DNA of 40,796 nucleotides from Oscillospiraceae bacterium (GCA_017548485.1 JAFYZY010000025.1:1-40796); one strand, 5' to 3'; positions 16,278 through 23,796 are shown, counted from the first letter of the stretch. The notes: a model not told the origin generated them from the letters alone. Made by a program: numbers and translations.

Positions 16278-17756
16278 TCAATAGTTCAGATCTTCTCCGT
16301 TGCTGGCGATGACCTTCTTCATCCAGTCAAAGGAGTCCTTTTTGTAACGCTTGAGGCTACCGTTGCCCTTGTCATCCATATCGACGTAGACGAAGCCGTA
16401 GCGCTTTTTCATCTCGCCAGTGCCGAGGGAAACCAGGTCGATGGGTGCCCACATGGTGTAGCCAAAACAGGGGACCTTGTCGATGTTAATGGCGTCTTTC
16501 ATCTGCTGGAAGTGTTCGGAGAGAAACTTCATGCGGTAGGGGTCGTGGACTGTGCCATCTTCTTCCAGCTTGTCAATCTCGCCAAGACCGTTTTCAATTA
16601 CGAAGACGGGCTTCTGATAACGGTCGTACAGCTCGTTGAGGACGAAGCGCAGGCCAAGCGGATCGAGGGACCAATTCCAGGGGGTCTTCGGCAGGTAGGG
16701 GTTGGTATCGCCACCCATGATGCCGATGGGATCGATGGAGGTAAAGTGGTCGGCGCAGATCGTAGTGCTGCGGTAGTAACTGAAGCTCACGAAATCCAGC
16801 GGATAGGCCTTGATCAGTTCCAGGTCACCCTCACGGATGTCCAGCTTCACGTTCTTCCTGGCGAAGATCTCCGCAGCGTAGTTGGGATACTCGCCGCGGG
16901 CCATGGTGTCGATGAAGAAGTAGTTCTCCCGACGCTGCTTGTACCAGGCGAAGACGTCTTCGGGCTTGCAGGTAGCAGGGTACATGGCAGACATGGCGAA
17001 CATAGAGCCGAAGATCGCGTCCGGCATCCGCTTGTGTCCCTCGCGGATCGTGATGGCGGAGGCGACGAACATATGGTGCTCTGCCTGATAGTAGGTCTGG
17101 GGGTCCATGCGGTGAACGCCAATTTTGGAGTAGCCGTGGATCAGGTTCAGCTCATTGAAGGTCAGCCAGTATTTCACTTTCCCCTTGTAGCGGTCGAACA
17201 GCGCCGTCGCGTAACGGACATAACAGTCGATTAGATGACGGCTGTGCCAGCCGTTGTAATGGCGGGCCAGGTGATCGGGCATCTCGTCGTGACAGATTGT
17301 GATCAGGGGCTCGATCCCACAGGCCAGGCACTCGTCGATGACCTTCTCATAGAAGTCCAGGCCCTCTTCATTCGGGGTCAGTTCGTCGCCTGTTGGGAAA
17401 ATACGGGACCAGCAGATCGAGAAGCGAAACACAGAGAAGCCCATTTCAGCCATCAGGTGGATGTCTTCCTTCCAGTGGTGGTAGAAGTCCACGGCCTTGT
17501 GGCTGGGATAGTACTGATCGTCATACATGCAAGGCTCAGCGCCTTCCGGCAGGCTCTCCAGAGAGTTGACCGAGCCGCGGCTGCCGTCTGCCATCTTCAG
17601 TGTAATCTGACGCTTGCGGCCGACGCTTCCGTCGGTAACGAAGTCCTGTGCATTGATCCCGCGTCCACCTTCATTGAAGCCGCCCTCATACTGAAAGTCC
17701 GCCGTGGCGCCGCCCCATAAAAAACCTTTTGGGAACGGTTGTGTGGAATGCTGCAT
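16278..17756 (-). CDS. bglA: GH1 6-phospho-beta-glucosidase
   Basis: 492 residues, family length. Splits 6-phospho-beta-glucosides delivered by the PTS into glucose 6-phosphate and an aglycone or glucose, in the cytoplasm. Seen: N-terminal FPKGFLWGGATADFQYEGG (8-26), acid/base Glu202 in LTFNELN, nucleophile Glu388 in FVIENGLG, and the phosphate-binding Ser443...Lys451-x-Tyr453 of the GEMKKRYGF segment, which marks 6-phospho enzymes. GAGGAGGAG lies just before the ATG. Arginine is mostly CGC/CGG/CGT, unlike the AGA/AGG-rich neighbours outside the block. It is the second gene of the beta-glucoside operon, after the VOC gene (42-base gap) and before the PTS gene. Confidence 0.95.
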   Translation of the reverse strand: MQHSTQPFPKGFLWGGATADFQYEGGFNEGGRGINAQDFVTDGSVGRKRQITLKMADGSRGSVNSLESLPEGAEPCMYDDQYYPSHKAVDFYHHWKEDIHLMAEMGFSVFRFSICWSRIFPTGDELTPNEEGLDFYEKVIDECLACGIEPLITICHDEMPDHLARHYNGWHSRHLIDCYVRYATALFDRYKGKVKYWLTFNELNLIHGYSKIGVHRMDPQTYYQAEHHMFVASAITIREGHKRMPDAIFGSMFAMSAMYPATCKPEDVFAWYKQRRENYFFIDTMARGEYPNYAAEIFARKNVKLDIREGDLELIKAYPLDFVSFSYYRSTTICADHFTSIDPIGIMGGDTNPYLPKTPWNWSLDPLGLRFVLNELYDRYQKPVFVIENGLGEIDKLEEDGTVHDPYRMKFLSEHFQQMKDAINIDKVPCFGYTMWAPIDLVSLGTGEMKKRYGFVYVDMDDKGNGSLKRYKKDSFDWMKKVIASNGEDLNY

Positions 17757-17798
17757 CTCTTCTCCTCCTCGTTGTTTGTTATCTGGCTGTAGTGTGAA

Positions 17799-18149
17799 TT
17801 ACTTTCGTGTCGTCATGTGGATCGCGAAGCCGTTTATCTCTCGATCCAGGTAGATCAGCCGCATTGCTCCGTCCGGATTGTATTTGGCGGTCGAGAGATC
17901 AAAGCGGTAGCCCAGCTTTTCCAATTCGGAGATGGTGGTCGGGAGATCGGGTGTGTAAAAGGCCAGGTGCCCTTTGGTTCCGAAACCTTTCTCCTTCATC
18001 ACTTCGATCTTCCCGTCTGCTGCGAACCATGACAAAGGGGTCTCAGCAGGCTCGCTCATGCCGAGGCCGAGCCTGAGCAAATCCCGCAATGCCTGAACTT
18101 CCTTGGCGTTTTCCGGATTGACGCCGACGTGCGCAAGATACAGTTCCAT
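17799..18149 (-). CDS. VOC (glyoxalase-fold) family protein, first gene of the beta-glucoside operon
   Basis: 116 residues, a single beta-alpha-beta-beta-beta pair, so it probably dimerises. Family members are metal-dependent lyases, isomerases or binding proteins. Seen: N-terminal HVGVN, FGTKGHLAFYTPDL in the middle with His75 or so as a possible metal ligand, and C-terminal IYLDREINGFAIHMTTRK, similar in memory to the C-terminal domain that some clostridial KDPG aldolases carry. Exact substrate unknown. GAGGGGG lies 8 bases before the ATG. Being first in the operon and followed by the GH1 gene suggests action on the released sugar or aglycone; inference. Confidence 0.8.
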   Translation of the reverse strand: MELYLAHVGVNPENAKEVQALRDLLRLGLGMSEPAETPLSWFAADGKIEVMKEKGFGTKGHLAFYTPDLPTTISELEKLGYRFDLSTAKYNPDGAMRLIYLDREINGFAIHMTTRK

Positions 18150-18221
18150 GTGTGCGTCCCCCTCAACATCAGTTTGTTAAATTTATCTTAATTGCTGACA
18201 CAAATTGTTATTAATATCGTA

Positions 18222-18250
18222 ATGATGGCACAGAAAAATAAATTTGTCAA
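18222..18250 (-). promoter_or_regulatory. Promoter of the beta-glucoside operon
   Basis: Minus-strand TTGACA (18245-18250), 17-base spacer, CATCAT (18222-18227, 4 of 6). The long AT-rich leader to the VOC gene is about 70 bases. Confidence 0.5.
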
Positions 18251-18267
18251 TAGCTATTACGTAAATT
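18241..18267. promoter_or_regulatory. Candidate RpiR operator at the operon promoter
   Basis: The perfect palindrome AATAGCTATT (18249-18258) lies inside a wider imperfect inverted repeat, AATTTGTCAATAG against AATTTACGTAATAG on the other strand, overlapping the -35. AAATTGTTA recurs nearby (about 18203 and 18263). Binding by the RpiR protein encoded upstream is inferred. Confidence 0.4.
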
Positions 18268-18296
18268 GTTAAAATTACCTTTTTGACGAGAATAAA

Positions 18297-18318
18297 GCCC
18301 CGGAGGCTACTCCGGGGC
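18297..18318 (-). terminator. Terminator after the RpiR gene
   Basis: A 9-bp perfect stem, GCCCCGGAG (18297-18305) with CTCCGGGGC (18310-18318), loop of four. On the minus strand it is followed by TTTATT. Confidence 0.85.
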
Positions 18319-18337
18319 AAAAAGCTGGTATGACGTA

Positions 18338-19090
18338 TCACATATAGTGATTGATATAATAGGTCGTGACGAGATCGACATATAGACTCATAATGATATG
18401 GTCACAGAGCAGCGCGGAGGATTTTTTCTTGACTGCGTGGGGCAGCACAACCTTGTGGGTCACAAGGGGAAGGTTTGGCGACTTCTCATTGAACGTGATC
18501 ATAATGCTGTCTGATCCGGCTCTCTGCGCCGCTGCGACGAGCCGCGTGATACGGTCGGAATATCCGCCAACGGAGAAAATGATCACCAGATCCTCTTTGC
18601 GGAAAACCTTCTCATAGTCGTTAATCAGAACGGTATCGTCGTCCATCGAGATGTAGCGGTTCAGACGGGCAAAATTGTATTTCAGGAACCTCCCGGGAAT
18701 AGAGGACTTGCCAAAGCCCGCGCAGATAATCCGGTCATGAGCCCGGAGCAGATCTGCCAGCGTCTGAAATGCTTCCTCGTCCATCTGTGAAAAAGCCTTG
18801 AACTCATCCTGATACAGAGCCAGAACCGCCTGCAGCATTCCGTTCGTCGATTCTTCCGCGCCGGAATGAGCGTATTTCATATAGCTGAACCGGAAATCGC
18901 TATAGCCGGAGTAGCCGAGCTTCCGGCAGAAGCGCATGACAGCGGAATGAGAGACCTTCAGGTACGCGGCAAGCTGCATCACAGTGTAGCGCTCGATCAA
19001 ATCGAGATGCTTGATAATACCATCGTAGATCTTCAGTTCCGTTTTTGTATAGCTGGGTTTGTTGAATTCGATGATTTCCCGAAAATCCAC
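18338..19090 (-). CDS. RpiR/MurR family transcriptional regulator
   Basis: 250 residues from a GTG at 19090. The frame is open to 19156, but that extension would begin inside the -10 box of the promoter at 19146-19173, so the later start is chosen. N-terminal HTH (about 15-70; VMQLAAYLKVSHSAVMRFCR contains the recognition helix) binds DNA; the SIS domain (about 105-245; CAGFGKSSIPG and FSVGGYSD) senses a phosphosugar. Such proteins control PTS and amino-sugar or glucoside genes. It lies directly upstream of the beta-glucoside operon on the same strand, separated by a terminator, and is the obvious local regulator, probably responding to a 6-phosphoglucoside or glucose 6-phosphate; inference. 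Confidence 0.9.
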   Translation of the reverse strand: MDFREIIEFNKPSYTKTELKIYDGIIKHLDLIERYTVMQLAAYLKVSHSAVMRFCRKLGYSGYSDFRFSYMKYAHSGAEESTNGMLQAVLALYQDEFKAFSQMDEEAFQTLADLLRAHDRIICAGFGKSSIPGRFLKYNFARLNRYISMDDDTVLINDYEKVFRKEDLVIIFSVGGYSDRITRLVAAAQRAGSDSIMITFNEKSPNLPLVTHKVVLPHAVKKKSSALLCDHIIMSLYVDLVTTYYINHYM

Positions 19091-19145
19091 ATTCTCACAA
19101 CCTTTTCTGATAATTTGAACAACTTTGATATACGTTTCTGTTATT

Positions 19146-19173
19146 ATTATACACAAAAGCCGTCATTTGTTAA
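19146..19173 (-). promoter_or_regulatory. Promoter of the RpiR gene
   Basis: Minus-strand TTAACA (19168-19173), 16-base spacer, TATAAT (19146-19151). The leader to the GTG start is about 45 bases. Confidence 0.8.
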
Positions 19174-19177
19174 TCTG

Positions 19178-19258
19178 TCATTGGATTAATCTTTGAACAC
19201 AACATAATAAGTCTTTTTCCTCCTCGGTCAAGTAAAGATGATGCTTTTTTGAAAACAT
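19178..19258 (-). CDS. 26-residue ORF, remnant of a mobile-element-associated protein
   Basis: ATG at 19258 has AAGGAG nine bases upstream on the minus strand. The peptide begins MFSKKHHLYLTEEEKDLL and ends in VQRLIQ. From memory, short clostridial proteins linked to mobile elements start in this way and are about 50-60 residues; this one stops early, so it is likely truncated. It ends a few bases before the -35 of the RpiR promoter. Confidence 0.4.
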   Translation of the reverse strand: MFSKKHHLYLTEEEKDLLCCVQRLIQ

Positions 19259-19383
19259 AGCAGCAGTCTCCTTATATGACCCAATATATTTAGCCGGGTG
19301 ACCGTTGAAAGTATGCGATTTAAGAAAACAGCGCAGTGTAGCTGTTAGATGAGTGATTAGAAAGAGTCGCCCAATAATGTGTC

Positions 19384-19411
19384 TTTTCTTCTAATCATGA
19401 TTAGAAGAAAA
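19384..19411. repeat. 28-bp perfect palindrome
   Basis: TTTTCTTCTAATCA (19384-19397) is followed without spacer by its exact reverse complement (19398-19411). A partial copy, TGATTAGAAAGA, lies about 30 bases upstream (from 19357). It could be an operator, a cruciform site or a transposon scar. Apart from this, 19259-19463 holds nothing I recognise. Confidence 0.7.
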
Positions 19412-19463
19412 ACTGCAAAAACAAGTCAATAAGGTTGAGCGTTCGAAACCTTATTTAGAGTGT

Positions 19464-19500
19464 AAAAAAAGGCCTCGGAAACTGTGAGTTTCCAAGGCCT
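19464..19500 (-). terminator. Terminator of tRNA-Arg
   Basis: On the minus strand a 14-bp stem with one mismatch (19487-19500 with 19470-19483), loop of three, followed by seven T. It is 7 bases after the tRNA. Confidence 0.9.
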
Positions 19501-19506
19501 GAAATC

Positions 19507-19583
19507 TGGCGTCCCCGAGAGGATTCGAACCTCCGACCCCTCGCTTAGGAGGCGAGTGCTCTGTCCAGCTGAGCTACGGAGAC
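19507..19583 (-). tRNA. tRNA-Arg (anticodon CCU)
   Basis: 77 bases with encoded CCA. Cloverleaf on the minus strand: acceptor GTCTCCG with CGGGGAC (one G-T pair), D arm GCTC/GAGC, anticodon stem CTCGC/GCGAG with loop CTCCTAA giving anticodon CCT, and T arm GGAGG-TTCGAAT-CCTCT. Reads AGG codons, which are very common in the genes outside the beta-glucoside block. Its 3' end faces the accessory block, the usual side for tRNA-targeted integration, but I found no repeated 3' end at the far edge. Confidence 0.97.
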
Positions 19584-19602
19584 ATGTTTTGTCACAACGA
19601 TT

Positions 19603-19631
19603 ATTATATGAGAACTGTCCTGAAAAGGCAA
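19603..19631 (-). promoter_or_regulatory. Promoter of tRNA-Arg
   Basis: Minus-strand TTGCCT (19626-19631), 17-base spacer, TATAAT (19603-19608), about 20 bases before the tRNA. Confidence 0.75.
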
Positions 19632-19669
19632 CTGATAATCCTTATTAACTGTTGTGGTAGAATAACCGT

Positions 19670-20536
19670 ATGGAAAAACAGGTCACAAGAAACGATCATA
19701 CTTCTGTGCTGGGCTTTGCAGTCTGTCTGTTCATAGTTCTGTCGCAGGCCTCATCTTTCGTCTTCAGCAGAATGCAGACGAAAACTGATGCGGCGGCATG
19801 CTACCTGACCGCCATCGTACTGCAGACAGTATCTGCTGTCATTCCTTACTTCATCATATCCGCAAGATACGGACGCGGGGCAGGATACAGCATGCCTGAA
19901 AAAGAAGAAGCTGCGCTTGTCATTCCGCTGTTTCTTTCACTGTATTTCACATACTATATCTCAAGCCTGATGTGCAGCACCATATTCGGCAGCCAGGATG
20001 CAAATACGCCTTTGATCCCGGCCGGCCCGGAAGATCCGCTGCTGTTCACACTGGCTGTCATCTATTATGTGATAGCACCTGCTATACTGGAAGAACTGCT
20101 TTTCAGAAGAGCAATGATCAATGCCATCCTGCCTTATGGAAAGTGGTTCGCCGTGATGATCAGCTCACTGCTTTTCGCCATGTCCCACTGGGACAGAACA
20201 AGAGTCATCCCGGTATTCATCTTTTCGTTTTTCCTTGCTGTGATATATATAGAAACGGACAACCTCACGGTTTCGTCCGTGATACATCTGCTGAACAACA
20301 CGTTTGCATTTGCCGGACTGTATATGAGTTCGGGATTCGATCAGGATACGTCTTCGTCGGTAATGATGACTGCAGCCGTTGCGGGCTTCGTCTGTTTTAT
20401 AATCCTTGCGGTAACGCTTCCGCTGGGAAGCATATTCTCTCCTGACGGGAGGACAGCCGCGGTCAAAAAGGATTTCTGGTCTTACCCGGTCGTCATAGCG
20501 TTTCTGGCGTATATCCTGCTGCTTGCACTGCACTAA
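19670..20536 (+). CDS. CPBP family intramembrane glutamic endopeptidase
   Basis: 288 residues with about eight membrane helices. The CPBP (Abi/Rce1-like) family contains intramembrane proteases; bacterial members are linked to peptide maturation, immunity or protein sorting. Three motifs are present: EELLFRR (EExxxR, near residue 140), FAMSHW (FxxxH, near 168) and HLLNNT (HxxxN/D, near 205). No bacteriocin gene is nearby, so a role in that cannot be argued. No Shine-Dalgarno sequence precedes the ATG, and a -10-like TAGAAT lies only 7 bases upstream, so the mRNA may be leaderless. tadA follows after 12 bases on the same strand. Confidence 0.9.
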   Translation: MEKQVTRNDHTSVLGFAVCLFIVLSQASSFVFSRMQTKTDAAACYLTAIVLQTVSAVIPYFIISARYGRGAGYSMPEKEEAALVIPLFLSLYFTYYISSLMCSTIFGSQDANTPLIPAGPEDPLLFTLAVIYYVIAPAILEELLFRRAMINAILPYGKWFAVMISSLLFAMSHWDRTRVIPVFIFSFFLAVIYIETDNLTVSSVIHLLNNTFAFAGLYMSSGFDQDTSSSVMMTAAVAGFVCFIILAVTLPLGSIFSPDGRTAAVKKDFWSYPVVIAFLAYILLLALH

Positions 20537-20548
20537 GGAGTATCTGAC

Positions 20549-21037
20549 ATGATCCCTCAGGATGAAATATATATGAAAAGAGCCCTCGAGGAAGCCGGGA
20601 AGGCTTTGGAGAACGGAGATGTTCCCGTCGGTGCCGTAATAGTTAAGAACGGCAGAGAGATAGCTTCCGGATTCAACAACAGGGAAGTGCGGAGCGATCC
20701 GTCTGCCCATGCCGAGATAGAGGCGATAAGGCAGGCCTGTACCGCTCTGGGCGACTGGAGACTTGACGGATGTACGCTTTATGTCACTCTCGAGCCGTGC
20801 GCCATGTGCACCGGCGCGTGTATAAGCGCAAGAGTCTCCCGCATCGTTTTCGGGGCATATGATAAAAAGGCCGGATGCTGCGGGAGCGTGGCCGACCTCA
20901 CAGCTCTCCATCTGGACAGTGAACCGGAGGTGTTCGGCGGCATCCTTCAGGAGGAGTGCGAATCAGTACTGAAAGAGTTTTTCAAAGAGAGAAGGACCGG
21001 TGATGGCGGGGATCGACTCAAAGATACGCAAAGCTGA
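20549..21037 (+). CDS. tadA: tRNA-specific adenosine deaminase
   Basis: 162 residues. Deaminates adenosine 34 to inosine in tRNA-Arg(ACG), which lets it read CGU, CGC and CGA. Zinc site and catalytic glutamate are visible: HAE (54-56) and PCAMC (83-87). GAVIVKNGREI and NNREVRSDPSAHAE are typical of TadA rather than cytidine deaminases. AAGGAG lies 9 bases before the ATG. The C-terminal 15 residues (GDGGDRLKDTQS) are coded by bases that also encode the start of the next gene, a 35-base overlap. Confidence 0.95.
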   Translation: MIPQDEIYMKRALEEAGKALENGDVPVGAVIVKNGREIASGFNNREVRSDPSAHAEIEAIRQACTALGDWRLDGCTLYVTLEPCAMCTGACISARVSRIVFGAYDKKAGCCGSVADLTALHLDSEPEVFGGILQEECESVLKEFFKERRTGDGGDRLKDTQS

Positions 21038-21734
21038 TGAGCTGTATCATCTCATAGATGACGGCGACGAGATCGCTGTCGGCCTTTCGGGCGGTAAGGA
21101 TTCTACTGTCCTTATCTGGGCGCTTGCAAAACTGAGAGAATACTGCGGCAAGGATTTCGGGATAACCGGGCTCACGATCGATCCGCAGTTCGGCGGATCT
21201 CCAGGCAGCTATGAACGCCTCACGGCGTTCTGCGAGGGACTCGGCGTGAAACATGTAGTAAAACCTGATAATATATACAATGTCGTCTTTGAGATCAGAA
21301 ATGAGATCAACCCCTGTTCGCTGTGCGCCAGAATGCGGCGCGGAAGCCTGAACAGGACAGCAAAGGAGCTGGGCTGCAACAAGGTCGCGCTCGGCCACCA
21401 TATGGACGATGTGGCTGCCACTTTCTGGATGAATCTCAGGGACGAAGGCAGGCTGGGGACGTTCTCTCCTCTCACATATCTTGACCGATCAGATATAACT
21501 GTGATAAGACCTATGGTGCTGTGCAGAGAGAAAGAGGTTCTCAGGACCGCGGAAGAGATCATGGCTCCGGTCATTGAGAGCGGATGTCCGGTAAACGGAA
21601 AGACAGAGCGCGCCGCGGTAAAAAAGATAATGGATGATGAGATGTCCTGGCTAGGGGATGATCCGTGCCTGAGGACTTTTGAAGCGATACAGCGCAGCGG
21701 GTTATTCGGATACAACACGAAAGACAATGAGTAA
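21003..21734 (+). CDS. TtcA-like tRNA 2-thiolation protein (PP-loop ATPase)
   Basis: 243 residues from the ATG at 21003 (a GTG lies just before it). PP-loop ATPases of this family activate a tRNA base with ATP and add sulfur; TtcA makes 2-thiocytidine at position 32. Seen: PP-loop SGGKDS (29-34), Cys105-x2-Cys108 in NPCSLCARMRRG, GHHMDDVAATF (131-141) and a third cysteine, Cys195, in GCPVNGKT. In TtcA three such cysteines hold a [4Fe-4S] cluster. It is shorter than E. coli TtcA (311). It overlaps tadA by 35 bases and is itself overlapped by the next gene, so three tRNA/wall genes form one transcript. TilS is a less likely alternative because of the CxxC. Confidence 0.85.
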   Translation: MAGIDSKIRKADELYHLIDDGDEIAVGLSGGKDSTVLIWALAKLREYCGKDFGITGLTIDPQFGGSPGSYERLTAFCEGLGVKHVVKPDNIYNVVFEIRNEINPCSLCARMRRGSLNRTAKELGCNKVALGHHMDDVAATFWMNLRDEGRLGTFSPLTYLDRSDITVIRPMVLCREKEVLRTAEEIMAPVIESGCPVNGKTERAAVKKIMDDEMSWLGDDPCLRTFEAIQRSGLFGYNTKDNE

Positions 21735-23748
21735 AAAAGACCGTCTCAGAAGGAAAAAGAGGAAGAATCTCAAAGCAGGGGGACTCAACCCGCCTGCAGG
21801 TCTTTCTTTTGCTCTGACCGGGACGGAAGAGACGGCAGCAGATACGATACCTGCTGAAACTGAACCCGCGGAAACGGAGCCGGCACAGGAATTTGCAGAT
21901 GCGGCGGAGACAGCATCTGCGGAAGAAGAGACGGCGTTGACCGGGGAAGGACTGGAAGATACCGGATCTGCGGAAGCGGAAGAAGCACCGTCGCAGACAG
22001 AGACTGCGGACAGAGAAGAAGTAACGGCGGAAGCTGAGGAAAAAACAGAAGAAGCTGCTGATCCCGAAGCTGCGGAAACGCCGGAAGATCTTCCGGAGAC
22101 TGAGACTGCCACCGCACCGGAAGGAGCGGAAGAAGTACCGGAGGAAGAGGAAATACCGGCTGATAACGGTACTGAGGAGACGGCAGAAGGACCTGCAGAT
22201 GCTGTAGCTGAGAAAGCGTCAGAAGAAACAGCGGAGGCCGATGCTGCCGAAAAAACAGAAGGACATGCCGACACAGAGTCTGCACAGACAGAAGAATGGC
22301 TGCCGCTGATCTGGGAAGAAACGGACGAGCCAGCAGAAACAGGGGAGACGACAGGGGACGGAGATCATCTGGAGCTCGTGTTTGCCGATCTGTTTGAGGA
22401 GCCGGTACGTATGTATGAACCGCCGACACCCCGTTTCTACCGCGTCGGGAAAAAGCTGGCCTGTGCCCTTGTCGCGGTATTGCTGGGGCTGACTGCGGCA
22501 TACAACCTGGGCTATACGGAAGTAATAGAGACAGAGATAGACAGTTATGTCATTGAACCGCTCAAGGTCGTCGAGACTATGCCGGAAGAGGAAGAACCGT
22601 CGCCTGTACCGGCAGCGGAACCGCAGCAGGAGCAGAGCCAGGAGATCCTGGACGCTCTGAGTTTTACAGACGCGGATATCGCATACAAGAAAACGGTCGT
22701 TTATCTGACATATGACGGGAATACCGTCGAATTTATGTTTGATGAGCCGTCGATAACTGTCAGAACGCTCCTGAATACTGCCGGTGTCACGCTGGAGAAC
22801 GAGGACACTGTGGAACCGGGGATGAACCGCACGCTGGGTGACAGGGACAGCGTCAAGGTCACCAGGATCAGGCACGAGGAGTACACCGAGACCGTCACTA
22901 TACCTGCCACTACCGAGATCAAACTGACGCCGCTGCTAAAGGCAGGAAGAACGAAAGAACTGAATCAGTCCTCAAAACACAGCGGAGAAAAGGTCCTGAC
23001 CTACAGAGACGAGTATATAAACGGAGAACTGACAAAACACGAAGTCATTTCGGAAAAGGTCACGAAAGAGCCCGGACGGTCGCTGACGCTGCAGGGCGCA
23101 GCGGTGACTATGAGCGCCATAAACGGCGCAAAATATACGGACGTGATGATCTCCGGAAACGCCCCGACCAGTTACGAGAGGCTGATCACCGGATACTGCA
23201 CGGCATACAACTTCAACAAGGGATGCTGGGGCGCCAGCGGTATGTATCTCAGCCAGGGATTCGTGGCGGTCGACCCCGATGTTATCCCTTACGGCTCACT
23301 GCTCTACATCACGAATTCGGACGGCAGTTTTGTCTACGGCTGGGCTATCGCCGCCGACTTCTGCGAGGCTGCGTCCTGGGGATGGATCTCAGTGGACCTG
23401 TTCTTCGACACATACGAGGAATCGGTGCTGTTCGGAAAGCACACTATGAACATCTACATAGTCAAACAGCTGTACCGTGATGAGCTGCAGCAGTTCGTGG
23501 CAAGACAGGGCTATTTCGATGCCAGAGTACCTGCCAGGCCTGCCCCTGCTCCCGAACCTGAACCTGAACCGGAGGAACCGGCACAGACGGAGGAACCGGA
23601 AGCGCCTGATGTGCCGGAAGTCCCGGAACAGACCGAAGAGCCTGAACAGCCGGAAGAACCGGCAGAGACTGCAGAAACGGAAGTTCCGGAACAAAGCGCA
23701 GAGGGCAGTGAGACTCCGCCGGAAGGCGAAACAGAAGGAACACAGTGA
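21727..23748 (+). CDS. Membrane-anchored G5/3D-domain cell-wall protein with a long acidic cytoplasmic tail
   Basis: 673 residues. ATG at 21727 overlaps the previous stop (ATGAGTAA). Order: basic start (RLRRKKRKNLK, 6-16); about 190 residues almost entirely Glu, Ala, Thr, Pro and Asp (30-225); one membrane helix (about 242-262, LACALVAVLLGLTAAYNLGY); DUF348 ubiquitin-like domain (about 321-382); G5 domain (about 382-450); 3D domain (about 487-578) with the three aspartates VDPDVIPYG, AADF and SVDLFF; and a Glu/Pro-rich tail (605-673). DUF348-G5-3D is the YabE/Rpf-like set that cuts or binds peptidoglycan outside the membrane. The second 3D motif lacks the usual DTGGAIKG. Why it carries a large acidic cytoplasmic region is unknown. 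Confidence 0.85.
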   Translation: MSKKDRLRRKKRKNLKAGGLNPPAGLSFALTGTEETAADTIPAETEPAETEPAQEFADAAETASAEEETALTGEGLEDTGSAEAEEAPSQTETADREEVTAEAEEKTEEAADPEAAETPEDLPETETATAPEGAEEVPEEEEIPADNGTEETAEGPADAVAEKASEETAEADAAEKTEGHADTESAQTEEWLPLIWEETDEPAETGETTGDGDHLELVFADLFEEPVRMYEPPTPRFYRVGKKLACALVAVLLGLTAAYNLGYTEVIETEIDSYVIEPLKVVETMPEEEEPSPVPAAEPQQEQSQEILDALSFTDADIAYKKTVVYLTYDGNTVEFMFDEPSITVRTLLNTAGVTLENEDTVEPGMNRTLGDRDSVKVTRIRHEEYTETVTIPATTEIKLTPLLKAGRTKELNQSSKHSGEKVLTYRDEYINGELTKHEVISEKVTKEPGRSLTLQGAAVTMSAINGAKYTDVMISGNAPTSYERLITGYCTAYNFNKGCWGASGMYLSQGFVAVDPDVIPYGSLLYITNSDGSFVYGWAIAADFCEAASWGWISVDLFFDTYEESVLFGKHTMNIYIVKQLYRDELQQFVARQGYFDARVPARPAPAPEPEPEPEEPAQTEEPEAPDVPEVPEQTEEPEQPEEPAETAETEVPEQSAEGSETPPEGETEGTQ

Positions 23749-23767
23749 GTTTTAAGAATATGGCAGA

Positions 23768-23796
23768 GCGGTCCCGTATCTCCGGGACCGCTTTTT
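23768..23796 (+). terminator. Terminator of the tadA-3D operon
   Basis: A 9-bp stem GCGGTCCCG (23768-23776) with CGGGACCGC (23783-23791), then five T. Confidence 0.9.

Noticed and set aside
14766-17234. Open plus-strand frame of 822 codons opposite the PTS and GH1 genes
   Set aside because: It is the antisense shadow of two well-identified genes; the peptide is Gly/Asp/His-rich with no fold-like pattern and no ribosome site. Such frames arise from GC-biased third positions.
19091-19156. Longer start (TTG) for the RpiR gene
   Set aside because: The TTG overlaps the TATAAT of its own promoter, so it would not be in the mRNA.
19507-19583. tRNA-Arg as a proven attachment site
   Set aside because: No repeat of its 3' end could be found by eye near 12.2-12.9 kb or elsewhere, and no integrase gene is present. 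Kept only as a possibility in the island finding.
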